A stretch of DNA of 64,000 bases from Ilyomonas sp965277535 (GTDB lineage Bacteria; Bacteroidota; Bacteroidia; Chitinophagales; Chitinophagaceae): NCBI GenBank assembly GCA_965277535.1, contig OZ255825.1, forward strand, positions 1 to 64,000, written 5' to 3'. Made by a program: the position numbers and the translations under genes. Below are positions 17,399-26,238 of the stretch, piece after piece. Each line of letters begins with the position of its first letter. The stretch's first letter is position 1. The notes below the pieces were generated by a model. That model made no database searches and was not told the DNA's origin. It saw only the letters and a list, made by a program, of their open reading frames with translations.

Positions 17399-18550
17399 TT
17401 AGCTGAAATTTGTTTTATCAGAGGTTTCTTTTTTTTGAGTATCGCTTTTATTTTCGGTTGATGAAGTTTCACTCCCTGAGGTGCTTTCATTTTCTGTCAT
17501 GCTTGTAGCCGTGCTTCCAACCCCCGAACCAGAACCGTAAGAAGAAGCATTCTGTTGCCCTGCTGTAGAACCGCTGTGCTGAGTAACGCCTACTGTTTTG
17601 TTTTCATAACTGCCTTTGTTTTCCTGCCAGATGCGCAAATGGTTTTGCACATTGGTTACGCCGGTAACACTGTCGGCAATATCTTCGGCAAGACGTTTTT
17701 CGCGTTTTGTTTTTACTTCACCGCTCAATATTACCTCGTTTCCTTCTACCCGAACCGAAATTTCTGAAGCATCCACATCATGCGAATCGCTTAACCTGTC
17801 GCTCACATCTTCCCGAATGCGGTCTTCTGAACGTTTATAGTCTTTTGGACCTTTTCCTCTATGCGATGTCTTTTGCTCGTTCCGTTTATCCTGCTCGCGG
17901 CGACGTTCTGCATCGTCATCTCCAAACCAGGACGATACTTCATCTTTGGTTTTATCCAACCAGCGGCGCTCATTGTTTTCATTATTCCGGTTGTCTTCAT
18001 GACTTTGGTTATAATCGTTTTCCCAATTTTGGTTACGTCCATATTCTTCTGAATTATTGCGTCTGCCATGATCCTGGCGGCGGTTGTAATCAGTTCCCCA
18101 TTCTCCTTTGTTCCCATAACGGCCAGAGTCTCTGTTCATGCCTCTGTCGAAATCTTGTCCGTAGGCGTTTCGGTTTTTGTCATCGTTGTAATTGTTCTCG
18201 TTATTGCTCCAATCACCGCTTTTGTTTAAGCTGTCAAAGTTGCGATTGTTTTGAGGCCGGTTGTAATCGCGCCGATCGCGATTTTGCTGATTGGAATTAT
18301 TACCCGACGAATGTTCGCTCCAATTCCAGCCACTGTCTTTTAAATTCCTGTTTCTTTCATTTGTTTTTTCCCTTTGATAATTATTTCCATGGCTATCGAA
18401 CTGGTTATTTTTGTTGTAATCGCTGTTGCCGCCTTTCTCGTTTTCATAATCTTTACCATACTGATTTCTATCATCATCATTGTAACGGTCGTCGTTCCAT
18501 TTGTTGCTCTCGTTAGAGTAAGAACGTCGGTTGTGAGTGTTCTGTTCCAT
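17399..18550 (-). CDS. BON-domain protein with long Asn/Asp/Arg-rich N-terminus
   Basis: Protein of 383 residues in three parts. Residues 1-240 are of very low complexity, rich in N, D, R, Y, G and Q, and probably disordered. Residues 242-308 form one BON domain (SDSHDVDASEISVRVEGNEV, LSGEVKTKREKRLAED, TGVTNVQNHLRI), a fold linked to membrane or lipid binding and to osmotic stress proteins such as OsmY. The last 70 residues are Ser/Thr/Gly-rich. I see no signal peptide at the chosen start, MEQNTHNRRSYS; upstream codons to 18616 include a hydrophobic run but no family match. A disordered scaffold with one BON module is an unusual layout. Own terminator at 17348-17378. Confidence 0.75.
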   Translation of the reverse strand: MEQNTHNRRSYSNESNKWNDDRYNDDDRNQYGKDYENEKGGNSDYNKNNQFDSHGNNYQREKTNERNRNLKDSGWNWSEHSSGNNSNQQNRDRRDYNRPQNNRNFDSLNKSGDWSNNENNYNDDKNRNAYGQDFDRGMNRDSGRYGNKGEWGTDYNRRQDHGRRNNSEEYGRNQNWENDYNQSHEDNRNNENNERRWLDKTKDEVSSWFGDDDAERRREQDKRNEQKTSHRGKGPKDYKRSEDRIREDVSDRLSDSHDVDASEISVRVEGNEVILSGEVKTKREKRLAEDIADSVTGVTNVQNHLRIWQENKGSYENKTVGVTQHSGSTAGQQNASSYGSGSGVGSTATSMTENESTSGSETSSTENKSDTQKKETSDKTNFS

Positions 18551-18892
18551 AAAATTCAATTTTATAATTTGATTGAATACTCTATCAATACAAAAAATTA
18601 TACCTGATACATGCAACTATTGAGAATGAGACAAACATTGTCAAAGTTTTGCAAGTTGTATTTTTATTTTAATATGATTGGTTAAACGAATAACCGCAAT
18701 GAATAATTATTCTCAGCAAGAAAGTTGATAAAATAGCAAAACGAAATACTGATAGAAAGGGAAAGGTTTCAATATAAGACGAATGCGTAAAAAGTAAATC
18801 CGGTTCATAATCTTCACTTAACAATTCATTCGATATAAACATCATCCAGAGTTTGTTTTTGTGCATTTTTTTACACGAAAACAAAATAAAAA
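18551..18892. other. Intergenic region between the BON gene and rnpB
   Basis: 342 bases. It should carry the BON promoter (minus strand, just above 18550) and the 3' flank of rnpB. A 71-codon minus-strand frame (18669-18884) begins with TTG and has no recognisable similarity or composition of a gene; I do not call it. Contains one copy of the over-represented oligomer at 18851. Confidence 0.5.
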
Positions 18893-19244
18893 CTACAAAC
18901 CTCGTAAGCCGGATTCTGTTTCTACACTATCATTTATCTGCTCCCAACATTACTGTTGAGATGTAGCTGCCTACCCAAATTCATCGAACGAGCCGCTCTC
19001 AGGCGAATTTTTATGTGGCATTACAGCACCTAAGGTTTACCCGCTTAGCACATTGCTGCACAAAGCCGTAAGCTCTTACCTTACGTTTTCACCCTCATGG
19101 CGCCAAGGCGCCACAGTTATTTTCTGTGGCACTTTCTCTTGTCATTTTGCAATGACAGCCGGCTGTTAGCCGGTAGGTTGCTCTTTGCTGTCCGGACTTT
19201 CCTTGGTCCCGACATGTCGGGACCACGATAGCGCGGGTTTGTAG
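18893..19244 (-). ncRNA. rnpB: RNase P RNA (class A)
   Basis: Catalytic RNA of ribonuclease P, which trims the 5' leader of pre-tRNAs. Both universal blocks are present on the minus strand: AAGGAAAGTCCGGACAGC near the 5' end and ACAGAATCCGGCTTACGAGG at the 3' end. The ends are set by helix P1: CTACAAACC (5', + coordinates 19236-19244) pairs with GGTTTGTAG (3', 18893-18901), giving about 352 nt, a normal size. The hairpin directly before the first conserved block is a perfect 20-base palindrome (19205-19224). A TATCTTCG box lies 6 bases before the 5' end. Confidence 0.95.
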
Positions 19245-19249
19245 CAGCA

Positions 19250-19257
19250 CGAAGATA
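19250..19257 (-). promoter_or_regulatory. Probable -7 box of rnpB (TATCTTCG)
   Basis: One mismatch from TAnnTTTG. It ends 6 bases before the P1-defined 5' end of the RNase P RNA, which is where a start site is expected, so it gives an internal ruler for the other boxes in the window. Confidence 0.55.
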
Positions 19258-19343
19258 CTATTTCAAAAAACTTCACAATCATTTTACCAACGGTTACAAG
19301 CCGCATCGTTATTCATCTACCTTAGCTCTTAAATTTCACCGGC

Positions 19344-20129
19344 TTGTTTAAAGAAATCGTCATTGCATTTCAATCTTACTTCGAAGCGCATCGCTTTATT
19401 AAAAAGCATAAGCTTTGGAAATGGATTGTTTTGCCAGGTTTAATTTACGCTATTTTGTTCGCTGTTAGCATGATTGTTTTTGGAGAAAGCGCCAGCCGTT
19501 TGATACAATGGATTTTTACAGTTACACATATTAATAACTGGAAGCAGCATCATCAGGGCGGACTGCTGAATTTTCTTTTTGCTTTTGCCACTTTTATATT
19601 CTGGCTCATTTTGGTTTTGCTGTATTTTTCCCTTTTCAAATACATCTGGTTGATTATTGGTTCGCCTATATTTGCCTATCTAAGCGAAAAAACAGAAGCC
19701 ATCATCGAAAACCGAAACTTTCCTTTTTCTTTCGCCAAACTGGGCAAGGATATTTTGCGAAGCATAGCCGTTTCGTTTCGTAATATGTTGTGGCAAACAT
19801 TATATGTGCTCTCTTTGTTACTTCTTTCTTTTGTACCGGTTGCAGGTTGGATAACACCAGTTATTGCTTTAATTATTGAAGCTTATTATTATGGCTTTGC
19901 TATGTTGTATTATAGTTGCGAACGCCGCAACCTTTCTTCACAACAAAGTTTCCATTTTATCGGCTCGCATCGCGGTCTTGCCATTGGAAACGGTTTTATT
20001 TTTTATACTTTACACCTTGTGCCCGTCATTGGTTGGATTTTCGCGCCGGCTTATGCAGTTGTAGCTGCTACTGTCAGCATGATAAAAGTTAGGGAGAATC
20101 ATCCATTTATCCAAACCATTACTGCATAA
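19344..20129 (+). CDS. EI24-domain integral membrane protein
   Basis: Inner-membrane protein of 261 residues with about six hydrophobic segments, similar to the EI24 family that includes CysZ, a sulfate permease. KTEAIIENRNFPFSF and the helix SVAFRNMLWQTLYVL-like region are typical of the Bacteroidota members, whose substrate is untested. The reading frame has no ATG before residue 43; initiation is probably the TTG at 19344 (FKEIVIAFQSYFEAHRF follows). TACCTTAG at 19318-19325 looks like its promoter box. It diverges from rnpB and precedes dnaE by about 100 bases. Confidence 0.78.
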   Translation: MFKEIVIAFQSYFEAHRFIKKHKLWKWIVLPGLIYAILFAVSMIVFGESASRLIQWIFTVTHINNWKQHHQGGLLNFLFAFATFIFWLILVLLYFSLFKYIWLIIGSPIFAYLSEKTEAIIENRNFPFSFAKLGKDILRSIAVSFRNMLWQTLYVLSLLLLSFVPVAGWITPVIALIIEAYYYGFAMLYYSCERRNLSSQQSFHFIGSHRGLAIGNGFIFYTLHLVPVIGWIFAPAYAVVAATVSMIKVRENHPFIQTITA

Positions 20130-20235
20130 AATTTATTCCCTATTTGCAAAGGCGATGTTGAAAAAATACCAATTTCTTTAGCCTTTTATGAAGTATTTTG
20201 TGCTTTGTTTTAAGGATTGAAAACATCGTTCCATT

Positions 20236-23200
20236 ATGCAGTTCTCTCATCTTCACGTTCACACACAATATTCTTTGCTCGATGGCGCTGCCAACATTGA
20301 CTCTCTTTATAAAAAAGCTGAAAAGCACAACATGCCAGCGCTTGCTATCACCGACCACGGCAATATGTTTGGTGTGTTTGATTTTGTAAACCAGGCCTGG
20401 AAGAAAACGAAAGTGGTGGGCAAAGATGCGAATGGGAAAGACATTCTTGAACCCGTTATTAAACCCATTGTTGGCTGTGAGTTTTATGTGGTGGAAGACA
20501 GAACAAAAAGAAGCTTTACCAAAGAACAAAAAGACGCCCGCTTTCACCAGGTGTTATTGGCCAAAAACAAAACGGGTTATCACAATCTGGTGAAGCTAAC
20601 ATCGTATGGTTTTAGCGAGGGCTTGTATGGAAAATATCCCCGTGTAGATAAAAAGTTAATTGAAAAATACAAGGAAGGTTTAATTGCCACTACCTGTTGC
20701 ATCGGTGCTTATGTACCGCAAACCATTTTGCACAAAAGTGAAGCCGAAGCAGAGAAAGAATTTCTGTGGTGGCTCGATATGTTTGGCGAGGATTATTACA
20801 TTGAATTGCAACGCCATAAAATTCCCGAGCAGGAAAAAGTGAATGCAACGCTTGTTAAATGGGCGAAAAAGCACAATGTAAAAATGATTGCTACCAACGA
20901 CAGTCATTATACCGACCAGGAAGATTACAACGCGCACGATATTCTGCTTTGCATCAATACCGGTGAAAAGCAATCTACACCTGGCTTAGACGATTTTGTA
21001 AACGATGATACGCTGGTAAAAAACCGTCGTTTTAAATTTCCCAACAATGAATTTTATTTTAAGGGAAGCGATGAAATGATTCAGTTATTTCAGGATGTTC
21101 CTCAAAGCATTGACAACACCAATGAAATTGTTGATAAAATAGAAGTGCTGAATTTAAAGAAAGACATTCTGCTTCCAGCGTTCCCTATTCCAAAAGAATT
21201 TCAAACGTCATCGGACAGCAATCTGAACCAATGGAATTATCTGCAACATCTCACTTACGAAGGAGCGAAAGATCGGTATAGTGAAATCACAGAACAAATC
21301 AGAGAACGTCTGGATTTTGAATTGTTTACCATAAAAACAATGGGCTTTGCCGGTTATTTTTTGATTGTAAGCGATTTCATCAAAGCTGGTCGCGAGCGCG
21401 GCGTGTTCATTGGTCCGGGTCGTGGTTCGGCTGCCGGAAGCGTAGTTGCCTATTGCATTGGGATTACCAACATTGATCCAATCAAATACGATTTGCTGTT
21501 TGAACGATTTCTCAATCCCGACCGAAAATCAATGCCGGATATTGATACTGATTTTGATGATGAAGGCAGACAAAAAGTGATTGATTATGTAGTTGAAAAA
21601 TACGGCAAAAACCAGGTTGCACAAATCATTACGTATGGTACGATGGCGGCGCGAAGCAGCATTAAAGACGTTGCCCGTGTGATGGATTTGCCCCTTTTTG
21701 AAGCCAACAATTTAGTGAAGCTGGTACCCGAAAAAGTAGGCACTACATTAGGACGTTGCTTAACCGCGCCACTTACTATAAAAGAAGGTGAAAAATCTCT
21801 CGAAGAAAAAGAACAATATGGCAGCGAAGACATTGAAAATATCAAACGGCTTCGTGAAATTTATGCGGGAACTGACATCAAAGCGCAGGTTTTAAAAGAA
21901 GCTGAGCGGTTAGAAGGTTCAGTTCGCAACACAGGTATTCATGCAGCGGGCATCATTATCGCACCTAAAGACTTAACCGATTTGTTGCCGGTTGCCACTG
22001 CCAAAGATTCTGATTTATGGGTTACGCAAATTGGCGGTTCGTCCATTGAAGAAGCGGGTGTACTCAAAATGGATTTTTTGGGCTTAAAAACATTGTCTAT
22101 TTTAAAAACAGCACTTGAATTAATCAGGCAAAACCACGGTGTTGATGTTGATTTGGATAACCTTCCGTTGGACGATGAAAAAACGTACAAACTCTATCAA
22201 AATGGCGAAACAAACGGCACCTTTCAGTTTGAAAGTACGGGTATGCAAAAATATTTGCGCGAATTAAAACCTGATGCCTTTGCTGATTTGATTGCCATGA
22301 ATGCTTTGTATCGTCCCGGTCCGATGGCTTATATTCCGCAATACGTCGCCCGCAAACATGGGCGGGAAGACGTGGTGTACGACTTGCCCGAAATGCGCGA
22401 ATATTTAGAAGAAACATACGGCATTACCGTGTATCAGGAACAGGTAATGTTGCTGTCGCAAAAGCTCGGGGGTTTTAGCAAAGGCGATGCAGATGTGTTG
22501 CGCAAAGCCATGGGTAAAAAACAAAAAGCTGTGTTGGATAAAATGAAAACGCAATTTATAAAAGGCGCAACAGAGCGTGGCCATAAAAAAGACACTCTTG
22601 AAAAAATATGGACCGATTGGGAAGCTTTTGCACAATACGCGTTTAATAAATCCCATTCAACCTGTTATGCTTTTGTGGCTTATCAAACGGCGTATTTAAA
22701 AGCGCATTATCCGGGCGAGTACATGTCGGCAGTACTTAATCATGCAGGCAGCATTGAAAAAATTACATTCTTCATGGAAGAATGCAAACGCATGAATCAT
22801 CGCGTGTTAGGACCCGATATAAATGAATCGCTTAAAGGCTTTGCGGTAAATGAAAAGGGTGAAATTCGTTTTGGTTTGGGAGGTTTAAAAGGTGTAGGTG
22901 AAGCAGCCGTTGAAAGTATAATTGAAGAAAGAGAAAAAAGCGGCAAATACAAAGACATCTGGGATTTCATCAGGCGCATCAACCAACGAACCGTAAATAA
23001 GAAAAGCATGGAAAGCCTGGTGTATTCCGGTGCTTTCGATTCTTTTAAAGAGTTGCATCGTGCACAATATTTCTTTTTGCCACAGGGCGAAACATCGAGT
23101 ATGTTAGAACGGATTATACGTTACGGAAATATTTATCAAACCAACAAAGCAGGAAGCAGCAACAGCTTGTTTGGCGAAAATATAATGCCCGAGATTGCGC

Positions 23201-23907
23201 CGCCTAAAATATTGCCAGCACCTGAATGGACGCTAACTGAATTGCTTGATCACGAGAAAGAAGTAACGGGCATGTTTATGAGCGGGCATCCGTTAAATCA
23301 TTTTCGGTTCGAACTAAAATATTATGGCATCATGCCATTAAGCGATTTTAATGAAGTGAATGAATCGCCCGGCGCTGTAGCTGCGAATCTGAACAAAACA
23401 TTTCGCATTGCCGGTTTGGTTACGGTTGCCAACCATCGTATTACCAAAACAGGCAAAAATTTTGGTTCTCTTACCATTGAAGATTTTACCGGCAAAACCG
23501 AAATCATGTTGTGGAGCGACGATTATATGCGCTTTAAGCATTACGTGGAGAGCAACAAAAATGTAATGATTACAGGCTATTTTAAATCGCGCTACAACAG
23601 CGACCAATATGAGTTTAAAGTAAGCAATGTTTGCTTACTGGAAACGGCAAAGCAAACGCTTACCAAAGGCATAGACATCAACATTCAACCTGCCAGCCTT
23701 ACCCCCAATTTTGTAAACTTTGTTGAAAATAACGTAAAAACAAATCCTGGCAAATCGTCAATCCGGTTCAATATTTATGAGCCATTGCACAATTTAAAAG
23801 TCACGCTGCACACGATGGACAGAGGCTTTACCATGAACGAAGAAATGGCTGAATTTTTATTGGACAATCCTGATGTAGAAATTAATGTTGAACTGATGAA
23901 TGCATAA
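20236..23907 (+). CDS. dnaE: DNA polymerase III alpha subunit
   Basis: Replicative polymerase subunit of 1,223 residues. N-terminal PHP domain starts at FSHLHVHTQYSLLDGAANI with AITDHGNMFG; the palm follows with GPGRGSAAGSVVAYCIGITN and the catalytic aspartates in PDIDTDFDDEGR near residue 435; the fingers region carries LYRPGPM and TVYQEQVM. An OB-fold (FRIAGLVTVANHRIT to MLWSDDY) lies near 1055-1100. The HTQYS and TDHGN His residues of the PHP site are present. The C-terminal tau-binding part is short. Ends 25 bases before a strong bidirectional terminator. Confidence 0.97.
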   Translation: MQFSHLHVHTQYSLLDGAANIDSLYKKAEKHNMPALAITDHGNMFGVFDFVNQAWKKTKVVGKDANGKDILEPVIKPIVGCEFYVVEDRTKRSFTKEQKDARFHQVLLAKNKTGYHNLVKLTSYGFSEGLYGKYPRVDKKLIEKYKEGLIATTCCIGAYVPQTILHKSEAEAEKEFLWWLDMFGEDYYIELQRHKIPEQEKVNATLVKWAKKHNVKMIATNDSHYTDQEDYNAHDILLCINTGEKQSTPGLDDFVNDDTLVKNRRFKFPNNEFYFKGSDEMIQLFQDVPQSIDNTNEIVDKIEVLNLKKDILLPAFPIPKEFQTSSDSNLNQWNYLQHLTYEGAKDRYSEITEQIRERLDFELFTIKTMGFAGYFLIVSDFIKAGRERGVFIGPGRGSAAGSVVAYCIGITNIDPIKYDLLFERFLNPDRKSMPDIDTDFDDEGRQKVIDYVVEKYGKNQVAQIITYGTMAARSSIKDVARVMDLPLFEANNLVKLVPEKVGTTLGRCLTAPLTIKEGEKSLEEKEQYGSEDIENIKRLREIYAGTDIKAQVLKEAERLEGSVRNTGIHAAGIIIAPKDLTDLLPVATAKDSDLWVTQIGGSSIEEAGVLKMDFLGLKTLSILKTALELIRQNHGVDVDLDNLPLDDEKTYKLYQNGETNGTFQFESTGMQKYLRELKPDAFADLIAMNALYRPGPMAYIPQYVARKHGREDVVYDLPEMREYLEETYGITVYQEQVMLLSQKLGGFSKGDADVLRKAMGKKQKAVLDKMKTQFIKGATERGHKKDTLEKIWTDWEAFAQYAFNKSHSTCYAFVAYQTAYLKAHYPGEYMSAVLNHAGSIEKITFFMEECKRMNHRVLGPDINESLKGFAVNEKGEIRFGLGGLKGVGEAAVESIIEEREKSGKYKDIWDFIRRINQRTVNKKSMESLVYSGAFDSFKELHRAQYFFLPQGETSSMLERIIRYGNIYQTNKAGSSNSLFGENIMPEIAPPKILPAPEWTLTELLDHEKEVTGMFMSGHPLNHFRFELKYYGIMPLSDFNEVNESPGAVAANLNKTFRIAGLVTVANHRITKTGKNFGSLTIEDFTGKTEIMLWSDDYMRFKHYVESNKNVMITGYFKSRYNSDQYEFKVSNVCLLETAKQTLTKGIDINIQPASLTPNFVNFVENNVKTNPGKSSIRFNIYEPLHNLKVTLHTMDRGFTMNEEMAEFLLDNPDVEINVELMNA

Positions 23908-23932
23908 AGTATCATCCCCAGTAAATACGGAT

Positions 23933-23974
23933 AAAAACAAAAGCGGTTGAGTAATATCAACCGCTTTTGTTTTT
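23933..23974. terminator. Bidirectional terminator between dnaE and the T9SS gene
   Basis: A perfect 18-bp inverted repeat: AAAAACAAAAGCGGTTGA (23933-23950), loop GTAATA, TCAACCGCTTTTGTTTTT (23957-23974). The A-rich foot serves as T run in the opposite direction, so it can stop dnaE and the convergent minus-strand gene. Confidence 0.85.
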
Positions 23975-24000
23975 GCACATATTTGAAACGATTCTACTAA

Positions 24001-25011
24001 TTACTTCTTCATAAAACCTTTTGTTGTTTTGCTATTATTGGTTTCGATTGATATGAGATAAAAGCCACTTGCTAAATTGCTGATATAAAAGCTGTACACA
24101 GTGCTGTTGCTGCCTTCTTTCAACATAAGTAATTTGCCCCCGGCATCAAACAATTTGATACGTTTGATAGTAGTATTGTTATTTGCTCTTACATTAATAA
24201 CGCTTACGGCTGGAATTGGATAAACGCTAATGTCATCCTTCAAAATACTTTTTACAGAAACAATAAAGGAGTAGCTCAATTTGCCATTGGCATCCATTTG
24301 TACAATGCGGTAATAAGTCGTGCCATTTAAAAACGAAGCATCGGTAAGGTTATAGTCATTTAACGCTGTACGGTTAGTTGCAGCAATGGTATTACCAACG
24401 TTAGTCCATATTGTAGCATCATCGCTCTTTTGCACCTGGTAATGCTTACTGTTCACTTCATTGGTTGTTGTCCATTTTAGTAAAGTAACATTGTTCTCTC
24501 TCATAGCTTCTACCAAAATCCATTGCAGCGGCAGCACGCCGTTATTGCTGGCAAGCGTTAATTCATCAATACTAATATTGGTTATCCCGGTAGTAGTAAC
24601 ATAATTATCTGTTGTGCTACGGCTAACATTATTTGCGAAAGCCTGCCAATTATTATTTGTGAAAGCTTCTAAGATCAAATTATTTTCATTCAGTCCGTTT
24701 AACTCGTTATCCTTGTAACCTATTGTAATATTTCCTGAATAATCCATTACAGGTGAGCTAAACCTGTACACCCGGCTGATATAATTTCCGGTTGCAGCGT
24801 GCGTAACGGTTGTGTTCTTTGTAATATCATTGGCAGTGAGCAAAACCTCAGCCGTAGGGGTAAGAACAAGGCTATCGAATGAGATGCTCGTATTTTGCTG
24901 AATGTAAACAGTGCCTCCGTCAGCAATGCTCATAACGGTTTGTGCGGTGAGTCTTATTGAAGTTGCAAAAAGGGCACAAATTATAATAAGAGCTTTGATG
25001 TATATTTTCAT
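24001..25011 (-). CDS. Secreted protein with type IX secretion C-terminal sorting domain
   Basis: Exported protein of 336 residues: signal peptide (hydrophobic 5-22, ending LTAQ), a beta-rich middle, a segment resembling a fibronectin/CHU-type module (LLKWTTTNEVNSKHYQVQKS, residues about 175-195) and a type A T9SS sorting domain from about 262 to the end (ISVYPIPAVSVINV ... GFYLISIETNNSKTTKGFMKK split around other residues). By family it is moved across the outer membrane by the gliding/T9SS machinery and attached to the surface. Its activity is unknown. It lies 90 bases downstream of the tail-collar gene on the same strand, so they may be cotranscribed. Confidence 0.85.
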   Translation of the reverse strand: MKIYIKALIIICALFATSIRLTAQTVMSIADGGTVYIQQNTSISFDSLVLTPTAEVLLTANDITKNTTVTHAATGNYISRVYRFSSPVMDYSGNITIGYKDNELNGLNENNLILEAFTNNNWQAFANNVSRSTTDNYVTTTGITNISIDELTLASNNGVLPLQWILVEAMRENNVTLLKWTTTNEVNSKHYQVQKSDDATIWTNVGNTIAATNRTALNDYNLTDASFLNGTTYYRIVQMDANGKLSYSFIVSVKSILKDDISVYPIPAVSVINVRANNNTTIKRIKLFDAGGKLLMLKEGSNSTVYSFYISNLASGFYLISIETNNSKTTKGFMKK

Positions 25012-25101
25012 TGTAGTTTATTTTTGTTGAAAAGAACAATCCTCATTTCTTCCTACTCAATTGTGTTGTTAGCAATCAAAACCGAGTACTTTGTTTTAGC
25101 C

Positions 25102-25893
25102 TTAATTCTTTTCACCCAGTTGCCAAAACGAACCAGCACCAACCGCAGTAGCATTGCGTAAATCGGGCAGTGCAAAAGTGGTTCTTCCATCACCACCATA
25201 GTAGGTTCCTAAAATACTAAACAGAGCTTGGTTTTGATTTATCGGCATTATGCTTCCATCGCAAATAGCCCAGCCGCTGGGGGCAAAATTTCCTGCAAAC
25301 AATTTCACTTCACCGATCATGGCAGAAATTTCGCTTCCACCGGCATCTCTTGTTGGATATATTCCACTCATACAAATAATGTAATTCAATCCTAAACCGC
25401 CGAAACCTTTGCGGGTAGTAAGGCTGCCGGTAAGGCTGCTGATAACAAAATTGTTGAGGGAAGCAAAACCAGGAATGGTTATGCCCGTAGCCCGAACGGT
25501 GCCATTCACATCAAGCTTTGCTAAAGGGGCGGGTGTACCAATGCCTACGCTACGATTGCCGGCGCTGTAAATGTTACCATCAAAAGTAGACCATTCGTTA
25601 TGCGGAGTTATATCAGTACGCAAAGCAAGCACCGCCCAGCCTGTATCGCGTCTTAAATACAATGAGCTGTCGGTACTATTAAAAACAAACATGCCAACAG
25701 GCACATTGCTCATGGCATTAATCTGACTACTGGTTAAGCGGGGAAGCAGCAATCCTTTGGTAGTGCTTTCTAATTCAAGTAAAGAATTGGTATTTATGGT
25801 TTTGGCATTGTCGCCGATTTTCACCTGGGCGTATCCTGTGAAAGAAAAACCGACAATTAAAAGAAAAACAAGTGAGAGGGTAATGCTTTTCAT
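25102..25893 (-). CDS. Secreted phage-tail-collar domain protein
   Basis: Exported protein of 263 residues. Signal peptide (MKSITLSLVFLLIVGFSF, cut near YAQ), then the block NTNSLLELESTTKGLLLPRL, a Gly-rich VGIGTPAPLAKLDVNG segment as found in Bacteroidota tail-fibre-like surface proteins, and a tail collar domain at 193-247 (GEVKLFAGNFAPSGWAICDG ... LPDLRN). In phages and microcystin-dependent-protein-like proteins this domain builds trimeric fibre tips. No other phage gene is near, so this is a chromosomal, secreted use of the module, possibly an adhesin (inference). TACCTTTA (25916-25923) is a near-consensus promoter box. Confidence 0.82.
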   Translation of the reverse strand: MKSITLSLVFLLIVGFSFTGYAQVKIGDNAKTINTNSLLELESTTKGLLLPRLTSSQINAMSNVPVGMFVFNSTDSSLYLRRDTGWAVLALRTDITPHNEWSTFDGNIYSAGNRSVGIGTPAPLAKLDVNGTVRATGITIPGFASLNNFVISSLTGSLTTRKGFGGLGLNYIICMSGIYPTRDAGGSEISAMIGEVKLFAGNFAPSGWAICDGSIMPINQNQALFSILGTYYGGDGRTTFALPDLRNATAVGAGSFWQLGEKN

Positions 25894-26238
25894 AATGAAC
25901 AGATTTTTGTTCTACTAAAGGTATATATCTTCTTATTCTTTTTTACCTTAACAAAAAATACTTGCTCACCCAAGAACTTCTTTTATTCATCTTCTTCCGT
26001 TTTATGTATTGTTGAATTTGTCATCTGCATCACTAACTTATATAAGGCCAATTATAAAAACAACTGAAAACATCTTCCAACGAAGGATGCAAATAAATAC
26101 AAGGATTTACGAAAAGTAAATGAAGATGTAGCAAACAGGGAAAGCCTGCTTATTGAGACGTGCTAAAGTGGACAGCTTTTGTGAGATATTTTATATGGTT
26201 GATACTGGCTGAAGCAATTTCTTTGTATCTCTTTCTGA
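25894..26238. other. Intergenic region upstream of the tail-collar gene
   Basis: 345 bases between two minus-strand genes. The left end holds the near-consensus promoter box of the tail-collar gene (25916-25923). I see no further gene, and no clear hairpin terminator for the permease-side transcript, which ends outside this stretch. Confidence 0.5.

Noticed and set aside
17707..18516. 269-codon + strand frame opposite the BON gene, rich in Cys, His and Phe
   Set aside because: It is the antisense shadow of the repetitive Asn/Asp/Arg codons of the BON protein; the amino-acid pattern has no fold, and the minus frame has a real domain and terminator.
18669..18884. 71-codon minus-strand frame between the BON gene and rnpB
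   Set aside because: Starts with TTG, has no similarity or signal peptide I recognise and lies in the 3' flank of rnpB.
25102..25893. Prophage remnant suggested by the tail-collar domain
   Set aside because: The protein has a signal peptide and no phage structural, lysis or integrase gene lies nearby.
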